Source of the DNA: JABSOG01 sp041583135
Lineage (GTDB): Bacteria; Pseudomonadota; Gammaproteobacteria; Enterobacterales; Alteromonadaceae
Direction: 5' to 3'
Assembly (NCBI GenBank): GCA_041583135.1
Contig: JBFHGJ010000138.1
Span: 1 to 13,219, forward strand
DNA: 13,219 nucleotides
Positions 6,928-13,219 of the stretch are shown here, one piece after another. Position 1 is the first letter of the stretch; each line of letters starts with the position of its first letter. The translations under genes were made by a program, and so were the position numbers. Below the pieces are notes generated by a model that searched no databases, was not told where the DNA came from, and saw only the letters and a program-made list of their open reading frames with translations.

Positions 6928-6933
6928 AGTTTA
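6928..6933 (-). promoter_or_regulatory. Candidate -10 element of ompW
   Basis: TAAACT on the minus strand (four of six to TATAAT). With a start near 6920, the adjacent FNR-like box is centred at about -41.5, the class II position. No -35 is needed in that arrangement. Confidence 0.45.
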
Positions 6934-6954
6934 CGCCCGGCGCACTTTTACAAT

Positions 6955-6968
6955 CTGACGTAGATCAA
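6955..6968. promoter_or_regulatory. Degenerate FNR box, ompW-proximal
   Basis: On the minus strand it reads TTGAT-CTAC-GTCAG: a perfect first half-site and two mismatches in the second. It shares the sequence GTAGATCAA with the consensus box 32 bp away, suggesting a tandem array. Confidence 0.55.
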
Positions 6969-6986
6969 GTTTGCCAATGTGATAAA

Positions 6987-7000
6987 TTGATGTAGATCAA
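6987..7000. promoter_or_regulatory. Consensus FNR box
   Basis: TTGAT-GTAG-ATCAA matches the FNR/ANR/EtrA consensus TTGAT-N4-ATCAA at every fixed position. Its centre (6993.5) is about -73.5 from the inferred ompW start. It is also 150 bp before the UspE-like gene, so it could act on both divergent units. Confidence 0.85.
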
Positions 7001-7144
7001 ATCCTTATACTTTTGCGAATTTTGTAGAAAAATACCCATTGCCTCGGCAAAATTAGCACGGATTGAGTAGAAAATATGACACTTAAGGGTTAAGCTCAAA
7101 AGTAAGTTTTTCGTCTCGCTGAGTAGGCACTGGAGTATAAAGCA

Positions 7145-7981
7145 ATGAATAATAGTATCCTTGTGATCACCGACCAAGATAATGTCACCACCTTAGCGTT
7201 GGATAAAGCCAACGAAATCGCCAAACTGTTTCGCTCAGATGTTGAAGTCGTCTCCTTTATCGACGCCAGTCAAAACAGCGTAGATGTCATCGCCCACGAA
7301 AAGCAATTGCAACAACACGTCAACAACAGCTTCGATGATGAACTCAATGTCACAATGCAAATCGTTGTCACCAACGATTTAACCCAATGGACCTGCAATC
7401 ACTGCCAACAGCAAGAGATTGATTTGGTGATCAAAACCGGCCATCGCAGTGAAAAGCTTTTTTACACCCCAACCGATTGGCAGCTCATCCGTAAACTCCA
7501 GTGCCCACTGCTTATCGCCTCAGAAAACAAATGGCGCGCCAAGCCAGCCATTTTGGCCACAGTCGATGCAGGAGACAACAGCCAAACACAATGTAAAATC
7601 GATAGAGATGTGTTGGCCCACGCCCACCATTGGGCCGATGTCAAAGGTTGCCAGCTTTACAGTGTATATACCATGCCAATACCTAAGGCCAAAGTCGAAC
7701 TGGACATCATCGACCCGGAGGTCTTTGAACGCGACAACACCCCTAAGGCCCAACAACGACTTAAAGAACGCCTTGAATTATGTGGCAATATAGACATCGT
7801 TGCGCAAGTAGAGTTCGGCGCCCCGGAAAAGCGCATTCCCAGCTATGCCAATAAAATCAAAGCCGACCTGGTGGTCCTCGGCAGTGTCGGCCGCACCGGG
7901 CTAAACGGCCTGCTGCTTGGCAATACCGTAGAAAAAGTGCTGCACAATCTGCGCACCGACATTCTGATCATCAAGCCATAA
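7145..7981 (+). CDS. UspE-like tandem universal stress protein
   Basis: A 278-residue cytoplasmic protein with two Usp domains, about 1-126 and 133-278; E. coli UspE is somewhat longer. The C-terminal domain has an intact ATP-binding signature, G246-x2-G249-x9-G259-N260-T261, preceded by the strand DLVVLGS. The N-terminal domain lacks that signature and instead carries TPTDWQLIRKLQCPLLIAS (108-126), typical of the first domain of UspE. Usp proteins help cells survive starvation, oxygen shift and oxidative stress; nucleotide binding by domain 2 is likely. The Shine-Dalgarno GGAG (7132-7135) lies 9 nt before the ATG. The FNR box upstream suggests oxygen control, and in E. coli uspE sits next to fnr. 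The next gene starts 18 bp downstream with its own ribosome site, so the two are very likely an operon. Confidence 0.88.
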   Translation: MNNSILVITDQDNVTTLALDKANEIAKLFRSDVEVVSFIDASQNSVDVIAHEKQLQQHVNNSFDDELNVTMQIVVTNDLTQWTCNHCQQQEIDLVIKTGHRSEKLFYTPTDWQLIRKLQCPLLIASENKWRAKPAILATVDAGDNSQTQCKIDRDVLAHAHHWADVKGCQLYSVYTMPIPKAKVELDIIDPEVFERDNTPKAQQRLKERLELCGNIDIVAQVEFGAPEKRIPSYANKIKADLVVLGSVGRTGLNGLLLGNTVEKVLHNLRTDILIIKP

Positions 7982-7999
7982 AACGACAAAGGACAGATC

Positions 8000-9190
8000 A
8001 TGGCAATTCGCATCAAAGTGGCACGTAGTGAAAAAGAATTGGAAGACGTGTTTAAGCTGCGTCATCAAGTCTATGTTCAAGGTGAGGGATACTTCAAAGA
8101 CATGCCCGGCAACATGATAGTCGATCACTTCGATGCCATGCCACAAGTTGCCAACGTCATCGCCTATGCCGACGACACACCGATTGCCACGATGCGTATC
8201 AGCTGCGATAGCGAAATCGGTTCGCCCAGCGATGAAATGTTTGATTTTAACGAATACCGCGCACGTATCGGTCAACAGGCACAAGAACAAGGCTTACCAA
8301 AACCAGTGATCGGCAGCGCCGGTATGCTTGCCATTGCCGACAAATGGCGCAATCGCCGTGACGTCTTCCGCTCATTGTTTAAAATGGCTTGTGACGTAGG
8401 GCACACCTGGGGCACTACCCACATTATCGCGACCGTTAACTATAAAACCGCCGCCATCTACCACAAAATGGGTTATGAAACCCTAGGCGAGCCAATTTAC
8501 GTACCCTCTATCGGTGAATCAATTTTGCCAGTGGCTAGTCAATTTGAGCCGATATATCAATGGGCATTTGGCGCCTTTGCCGACAAATCAGAACTCATCG
8601 ATACTTTTAGCGGCTGCTTTCAGTGTCTACTGCTCGACAGTGGCGCTAATATTTGCCTTGAAAACGAAATCGGCACCGAGGCTTATCTGATCAGTAAAGG
8701 CCGGGTCAATATTGCCCAAACCGACCCACAAACCGACCAAGTGCTGCACCTTGCCGCCCTTGGCCGTGGCGAACTCTTTGGCGAGTTGTCACTCATCGAC
8801 GAAGAACCGCGTTCGGCCTCGGCACAAGCGGCCAGCAACGTAGAGTTAATGGTGCTTGATCGCGACATATTTTGGCAAAAGGTGTTGGTTGACCCTACCT
8901 GTATTACCGGATTGTTGAAAATTTTGGCCGGACGGCTACGCGACTCAGACCAACGCGCTTTCGTTTTTGCTCACGGCAACCTAGACCAAAGGCTCAACTT
9001 TTTCTTAGCCCAACTGAAAAAGGCCGCCCAGCCTTCGTCACTGCATCCGGGCAAAACGTCTACCAGAGTCAATCTACAAGAGTTTGCGCAAATGGCATCG
9101 GCCAATATCGAACAGTCCGAGCAGTTCTTGCAACAATCCCAAGACGCCGGCACCATTAAACTCACCAGCAAAGACATCGTATTTATGTAG
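8000..9190 (+). CDS. GNAT acyltransferase fused to cNMP-binding domain
   Basis: A 396-residue protein. Residues about 1-195 form a GNAT-fold acyltransferase; the start (LRHQVYVQGEGYF, then a DHFDAMP segment, and IATMRIS) resembles the N-acyl amino acid synthase (FeeM)/autoinducer synthase branch, followed by ATVNYKTAAIYHKMGYE (143-159), a usual GNAT ending. Residues about 200-318 are a cyclic-nucleotide-binding domain with an intact phosphate-binding cassette (F260-G261-E262-L263 ... P270-R271-S272-A273), so cAMP or cGMP binding is likely. Residues about 322-396 align by pattern with the winged-helix end of Crp (TRVNLQEFAQMASANIEQ), but the DNA-reading Arg-Glu-Arg residues of Crp are absent. 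The order is the reverse of mycobacterial cAMP-controlled lysine acetyltransferases (cNMP then GNAT). AAAGGA (7988-7993) precedes the ATG by 6 nt. Substrate unknown; a cyclic-nucleotide-gated acyltransferase is inferred. Confidence 0.88.
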   Translation: MAIRIKVARSEKELEDVFKLRHQVYVQGEGYFKDMPGNMIVDHFDAMPQVANVIAYADDTPIATMRISCDSEIGSPSDEMFDFNEYRARIGQQAQEQGLPKPVIGSAGMLAIADKWRNRRDVFRSLFKMACDVGHTWGTTHIIATVNYKTAAIYHKMGYETLGEPIYVPSIGESILPVASQFEPIYQWAFGAFADKSELIDTFSGCFQCLLLDSGANICLENEIGTEAYLISKGRVNIAQTDPQTDQVLHLAALGRGELFGELSLIDEEPRSASAQAASNVELMVLDRDIFWQKVLVDPTCITGLLKILAGRLRDSDQRAFVFAHGNLDQRLNFFLAQLKKAAQPSSLHPGKTSTRVNLQEFAQMASANIEQSEQFLQQSQDAGTIKLTSKDIVFM

Positions 9191-9212
9191 TGCCCGTAAA
9201 CCCAAGTTCAGG

Positions 9213-10457
9213 CTAAATATCCATCCAATTATCTGGAATATTGGCTTCAATCAGCTCCGTCATACTAAAGCAAGTGATCCCATGCTCGCGTCCGACCTCA
9301 GTTGCAAAACGCGACTCTTGGTTGGTGCGCGAGATCAACATCGCCTCAGGATACTTTGAACGTAACCAAATGGCAGTACGCAAATTATCTTCCTCTGCGC
9401 CGGTGCCTAGAATAATGACCGGCGCGCAACTACTCAAATCATGCTGATTGTGCAGCTGCTTCCATACTTTGGGGTGAGAAATATCCCCTTCAAAAATCTC
9501 CCGCTGATACTGCCCTTCATAGGGCAATTGCTCATCGGCCACCATCACTCGCCTTTTGGCATCGACATCAATGATCACCACCGTTTGGATCTCATTGAGC
9601 GCATGTTTGTGCAACTCTTCTAAAATGGTTTGACCAAAGCGGCCAAATCCGGCGATCACCACCATATCTAAAGGCTCGGTCTTCTTGAAATGGGTCAATA
9701 GATGGCTTTTAACCAAACCTGCTGCCGCCAAATGATACGAGTTGAACGAGTGGCACAACATCGCCACTCTCGATTCTGCCATCGCCCGCATAAAGCGCAG
9801 GTTGTTACAATGAATGATCACATTGGGTGCCATCTGTGGCGCGACCTGAATGATTTTGTGGGCCGCTTCATAACTTTGAAAGTTATCATCGCCCATCATC
9901 AGTACCTTCACCGCCTTATGAATACGTAGCCTAGTCAAAAAGAAGTCGTGGGTAATATCACCAATGAGCACCATCGCCCCAAACAGTTGTTTGAGCTCGT
10001 CGCTTCTAACTGAATCTTCTTCATGGTCCACCACCACAATTTGCACTTTAGGATGAGAGCTGCGCAGCACCTTTAAGTAACTCAAGGTCAGTTCATTGGA
10101 ACCCACCACTATCAAGTGCCCACGAATATTGCGCAGCTGCCAATACTTAGGCGCCAATGCCCGAAACAAAGCTTCAATTAAGGCTGAGGCGGCAATAAAA
10201 GGCGCCCCTAAATAACCAACCCACAGCATTACCCGGGCATAGTCCGGCCCACCGACCGGCATCCCCAAGTCCAGTCCGCCCATAACAAACAATCCGAGAC
10301 AATAATAAGCCTTAGTCAGCCAATTGGCTTCTACCACGTCAGGTCTTTCGGTTAAACCAACACCTGCCAGCAACCCCCACAGAGCGCAACAGAACAACAC
10401 CACCGCAGCCAATGTACGCCAACCCACTCGAACCTTAGCTTTTTGCGTTAATAACAT
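9213..10457 (-). CDS. Two-TM tandem-RCK (TrkA-N) channel-like protein
   Basis: A 414-residue membrane protein. Layout: TM1 (about 12-34), a re-entrant pore-like loop (46-70), TM2 (76-98), then two Rossmann-type RCK/TrkA-N domains (about 113-255 and 264-405). The second has an intact nucleotide motif GFGRFG (270-275) followed by an acidic residue after the second strand (VVIIDVD); the first has a degenerate one (VVGSNELTLSYL). This is the architecture of ligand-gated K+ channels such as MthK, but the filter TVGYGD is missing: the loop reads GGLDLGMPVGGP. Ion type and gating ligand are unknown. I chose the ATG at 10457, which has GAGGA 11 nt upstream and starts directly before TM1; an upstream ATG at 10505 would add 16 residues. 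The gene converges on the GNAT-cNMP gene with only 22 bp between and no clear terminator. Confidence 0.82.
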   Translation of the reverse strand: MLLTQKAKVRVGWRTLAAVVLFCCALWGLLAGVGLTERPDVVEANWLTKAYYCLGLFVMGGLDLGMPVGGPDYARVMLWVGYLGAPFIAASALIEALFRALAPKYWQLRNIRGHLIVVGSNELTLSYLKVLRSSHPKVQIVVVDHEEDSVRSDELKQLFGAMVLIGDITHDFFLTRLRIHKAVKVLMMGDDNFQSYEAAHKIIQVAPQMAPNVIIHCNNLRFMRAMAESRVAMLCHSFNSYHLAAAGLVKSHLLTHFKKTEPLDMVVIAGFGRFGQTILEELHKHALNEIQTVVIIDVDAKRRVMVADEQLPYEGQYQREIFEGDISHPKVWKQLHNQHDLSSCAPVIILGTGAEEDNLRTAIWLRSKYPEAMLISRTNQESRFATEVGREHGITCFSMTELIEANIPDNWMDI

Positions 10458-10550
10458 CGAACAACAATTCCTCAAATACCAATAGCAATCATTGTAAACC
10501 AGCATGCGTAAAGCTCAATGCTAATGCCTGCAAGGCAATAAAAATTGACC

Positions 10551-10556
10551 TATAAT
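10551..10556 (+). promoter_or_regulatory. -10 element of the CDGSH gene
   Basis: TATAAT is a perfect -10 hexamer; no good -35 lies 16-18 bp upstream. It ends in the ATG at 10555, so that ATG cannot be within the transcript and the downstream ATG at 10588 becomes the likely start. Transcription would begin near 10563, leaving a leader of about 25 nt. Confidence 0.55.
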
Positions 10557-10587
10557 GCTGTTAAAATCCGCCAATTCGATACAAATT

Positions 10588-10854
10588 ATGTCATCACAGC
10601 CATTAAACCGTCCAATTGCCGTTACAGTCGAGGCAGGCAAAACCTACCGCTGGTGTGCCTGTGGTAAAAGCTCAATTCAGCCATGGTGCGACGGTGCCCA
10701 CGTCGGCAGTGGCATAGAGCCGGTCATATTCACATCAGAGCAAACAAAAACCATGTACATCTGCGGCTGTAAAAAAACCCACCATGCCCCCAAGTGTGAC
10801 GGTTCACATCAGTCCCTTAATGATGGAGGGCGTGACGCCTATTACCGCCGCTAA
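10588..10854 (+). CDS. Dual CDGSH iron-sulfur protein
   Basis: An 88-residue protein with two CDGSH iron-sulfur motifs, each C-x-C-x2-(S/T)-x3-P-x-C-D-G-(S/A)-H: CACGKSSIQPWCDGAH (about 23-38) and CGCKKTHHAPKCDGSH (about 60-75). Each motif should hold a [2Fe-2S] cluster with three cysteines and one histidine. Such small bacterial proteins are soluble and thought to serve in redox or cluster handling; the partner is unknown. There is no signal peptide or membrane segment. The ATG at 10588 is preferred because the upstream ATG at 10555 overlaps the -10 hexamer; the ribosome site is poor. It is divergent from the channel-like gene, with 130 bp between the two starts. The downstream TonB receptor has its own ribosome site, and the 126-bp gap makes a joint operon uncertain. 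Confidence 0.9.
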   Translation: MSSQPLNRPIAVTVEAGKTYRWCACGKSSIQPWCDGAHVGSGIEPVIFTSEQTKTMYICGCKKTHHAPKCDGSHQSLNDGGRDAYYRR

Positions 10855-10980
10855 GCGGTGTTCTCACAGATATTAGAAACAAAATGATACATTTTTGCAT
10901 ATTTATCCGAAATTCAGTTGCAATTCCTCAAAGCCGAACCTTTACTTAAAAATGACCATACAAAATTTGAGGAAACGTTT

Positions 10981-13219
10981 ATGCAGTTGCCTTGTCGTTT
11001 TCGCCTTAATTTGATTGCCGCCGCCCTATGCGCAATCATCAGTACCAACGTTTATGCCGATGAAGACACAGATGTCGATTTGGATCTCGAAGAAATGAGC
11101 CTAGGTGCACTACTGGAAATAGAAGTCACTTCTGCCTCAAAAATTGCCACCAAAACCTCCCAGGCGCCGGCCGTGATCACCGTTTACACCCAGCAGTATC
11201 TTGAAGATTTTGGCTATACCGTGATCAATGACCTACTTTACAGTCTGCCGGGGTTTGGCCCAAGTCAAGACTATGACCGTCCCACCGTTGCCACTCGCGG
11301 CAACTTTGACAGTTGGAGCAATAACCACATACTCCATCTGATTGACGGTGTGCCGATGAACGACAACCTCTATGGCTCGGCTTACACTTGGCTGATCCCC
11401 TTGTTTACCAGTAAAACAACGGAGGTTATTCGCGGCCCGGGGTCAGCCTTGTATGGCTCCAATGCCACTAACGGCGTAGTCCAGATGAATACCTTCAACG
11501 GCGCAGACTTGGCCCAGCCGGTATTTGCCAACATCAGTCTATACGGCAGTGAAGGTACCAGTCGCTATCAATTGATGACTGGCACGAGTTCAGACAACTA
11601 CGACTTTATCATTGCCTACAACTACCATAAAACCGACGGTAACCGCTATTTAAGCTATGACGGCTCCAACCGACTGGCGAGCATGAGCGACAGCCAAACC
11701 GGTAGACCCCGTTCAGCCCAGTTTATGACCCGAGATGGCAAAGAAGACAGCTATTTGTGGTCAAAGCTCACCATCGGTGAACATTGGCAGTTGCAGTATC
11801 ACCATCAAGAATGGGACTTTGATACCGGCCACGGCTGGGTATTTTGGATCCCCGATTTCGATGAGAAAATGACCGAATCTCGCGATATTTTTTCGGTTAA
11901 ACACAACTCGGAGATCAGTGAAAAGCTCTCACAGGAATATGTTGTCCGCTATCAAAACCATCAGATCTCTTGGAATCAACGCTACTACCCTACCGGCGCC
12001 TTTGCCGACTACTACCCTTCAGGTATGTGGGAATACCTAGATACCGACGCCTCAGACATTTTTGTCAGAGCGCAGCTGACATGGTTGCTTGACGATAAGG
12101 CCACCTTTTTGGCCGGCTTTGAGGGCGATAGATTCAGCTATGATGGCGACAAAGAGCACTACAGCAATATTGATGTCGATGACCAATGGTTTGCCCCGTT
12201 CCCCGGCGACATCAATCAGCCGCTCGGTCCATGGCTCGACTATATTATTGACGAGCCGGTACTCAATACCGCATTTTATGCCCAGTTCACCAGCGGCCAA
12301 TGGCTTGATAAGCTAGAAGCAACCATTGGTGTACGTTGGGATAAACTGGCGGTGGACTATAAAGAGGTTTACACCACAGATCAGCCCAAACGAGACAAAA
12401 GCTGGTCGAAAGTCAGTCCTCGGGTAGCCTTAGTGTATTCCGCCAGTGACAAGTTAGTGTTTAAAGCGCTCTGGGGTAAAGCCTTTAGAGCACCGACGCC
12501 AACAGAAATGGGCGGCGCTCATACTTTCTCGCTGGCATCGAATATTGCCGAGTTGGAGCCTGAGCTTATTACCACCGCCGAGGTGGCACTGGATTGGACT
12601 ATCGACCAAAATCACGTGTTTCGTGCCAACTACTTTCAAACCGAATTTGATAACCAAATCGCCTACTCAACCGTTAACTTCAACCTCAGCACCAATGTCT
12701 ATTCAACACAAAACTCAGGGGTTGAATTTGAACTGTTGGGCAACTACGGCAATTGGCATTGGTTTAGCAATCTCAGTTGGGTGCAAAGGGATGATGAGAC
12801 CATATTGGCCTATGATGCAGCAGGCGTAGCGGAGTTCTCCGGCCACCCTGAAGATCTAAAATGGGAACCCAAGACCAAAGTCAATGCCGGCGTTTCCTAT
12901 CAAGGAGAAGGTTATCAATTGGCGATGGATCTTCACTACCACGGCAAAGTCTCAAGACGGGATAACGAAAAGGGCAATCCCGGCGGTTGGCTACCATTGG
13001 GCGTAGACGTCCCGGCTGATTACAACCTTGACGATCACCGGCCGACGACGTTAGACAGCTGGGTAAGTGTCAATGCCAAAGCCAGTTTTGAGCTAAACGA
13101 TAAGGTCAGCCTAACCTTAGAGGCGAAAAACCTATTCGATAAGTCTGCGTCATTGGTCAAAACCGGTCCTTTCCCGTTCGACTATCAAATACGCGAAAGG
13201 CACTTGATGTTTTATGTCA
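10981..13219 (+). CDS. TonB-dependent outer membrane receptor (3' end cut)
   Basis: Open for 746 codons to the window edge with no internal stop; only the last residue(s) and the stop codon should be missing. Residues 1-26 are a Sec signal peptide, cut after VYA. The N-terminal plug spans about 50-170, with SLGALLEIEVTSASK (60-74), APAVITVYT, LIDGVPMND (120-128) and the strongly conserved VIRGPGSALYGSNATNG (149-165). The 22-stranded barrel follows, with FRAPTPTEM in the middle and LEAKNLFDK near the end, all usual for the family. Such receptors import siderophores, cobalamin, sugars or other scarce ligands using TonB energy. I see no canonical TonB box in the short acidic stretch after the signal peptide. 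Substrate unknown; no Fur box is evident in the 126-bp gap upstream. GAGGA (10969-10973) lies 7 nt before the ATG. Confidence 0.92.
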   Translation, partial: MQLPCRFRLNLIAAALCAIISTNVYADEDTDVDLDLEEMSLGALLEIEVTSASKIATKTSQAPAVITVYTQQYLEDFGYTVINDLLYSLPGFGPSQDYDRPTVATRGNFDSWSNNHILHLIDGVPMNDNLYGSAYTWLIPLFTSKTTEVIRGPGSALYGSNATNGVVQMNTFNGADLAQPVFANISLYGSEGTSRYQLMTGTSSDNYDFIIAYNYHKTDGNRYLSYDGSNRLASMSDSQTGRPRSAQFMTRDGKEDSYLWSKLTIGEHWQLQYHHQEWDFDTGHGWVFWIPDFDEKMTESRDIFSVKHNSEISEKLSQEYVVRYQNHQISWNQRYYPTGAFADYYPSGMWEYLDTDASDIFVRAQLTWLLDDKATFLAGFEGDRFSYDGDKEHYSNIDVDDQWFAPFPGDINQPLGPWLDYIIDEPVLNTAFYAQFTSGQWLDKLEATIGVRWDKLAVDYKEVYTTDQPKRDKSWSKVSPRVALVYSASDKLVFKALWGKAFRAPTPTEMGGAHTFSLASNIAELEPELITTAEVALDWTIDQNHVFRANYFQTEFDNQIAYSTVNFNLSTNVYSTQNSGVEFELLGNYGNWHWFSNLSWVQRDDETILAYDAAGVAEFSGHPEDLKWEPKTKVNAGVSYQGEGYQLAMDLHYHGKVSRRDNEKGNPGGWLPLGVDVPADYNLDDHRPTTLDSWVSVNAKASFELNDKVSLTLEAKNLFDKSASLVKTGPFPFDYQIRERHLMFYV

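Noticed and set aside
7901..8290. 129-codon minus-strand ORF across the Usp/GNAT junction
   Set aside because: It is antisense to two well-supported genes and has no recognisable motif.
10844..10859. Hairpin ACCGC-CGCTAA-GCGGT at the end of the CDGSH gene as terminator
   Set aside because: It is short, overlaps the stop codon and has no T-run.
10855..10980. Fur box or promoter before the TonB-dependent receptor
   Set aside because: The AT-rich stretch has only a loose GATA...TATC symmetry and no convincing -35/-10 pair.

Overview
The window reads as chromosomal DNA of a free-living, probably marine gammaproteobacterium (Alteromonadales/Vibrionales-like). The pointers are a CsrB-type regulatory RNA, an FNR-box-controlled ompW, a UspE-like tandem universal stress protein, a very large c-di-GMP enzyme and a TonB-dependent receptor. 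I cannot name a genus from sequence alone. No tRNA, rRNA, transposase, phage gene or CRISPR array was seen.

Layout. 1-231: no convincing gene, but two CRP-like palindromes and a candidate promoter leading into the next feature. About 232-721: a long structured non-coding RNA with 16 GGA motifs, many in hairpin loops, ending in a strong intrinsic terminator; best explained as a CsrB-family RNA that sequesters CsrA. 814-2106: a small lipoprotein, then a Rob/GyrI-type AraC-family regulator, both +. 2103-2558: a consensus sigma70 promoter overlapping the regulator's stop codon and a small secreted protein. 2608-5916 (-): a 1102-residue MASE3-PAS-GAF-PAS-GGDEF-EAL protein. 5917-6239: a spacer with a duplicated palindrome and the ompW terminator. 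6240-6887 (-): ompW. Tandem FNR boxes lie between ompW and the divergent pair at 7145-9190 (+), a UspE-like protein and a GNAT/cyclic-nucleotide-binding fusion. 9213-10457 (-): a two-TM, tandem-RCK channel-like protein. 10588-10854 (+): a dual-CDGSH iron-sulfur protein. 10981 to the end (+): a TonB-dependent receptor missing only its last residues.

How they may work together (inference). The region is rich in global signalling: CsrA/CsrB, c-di-GMP, cyclic nucleotide (CRP-like sites and a cNMP-domain enzyme) and oxygen (FNR boxes). The most unusual items are the CsrB-like RNA with tandem CRP-like sites, the GNAT-cNMP protein with a degenerate Crp-like C-terminus next to a stress protein, the channel-like protein with a non-canonical filter, and the duplicated palindrome whose stem base pair changes in a compensatory way.
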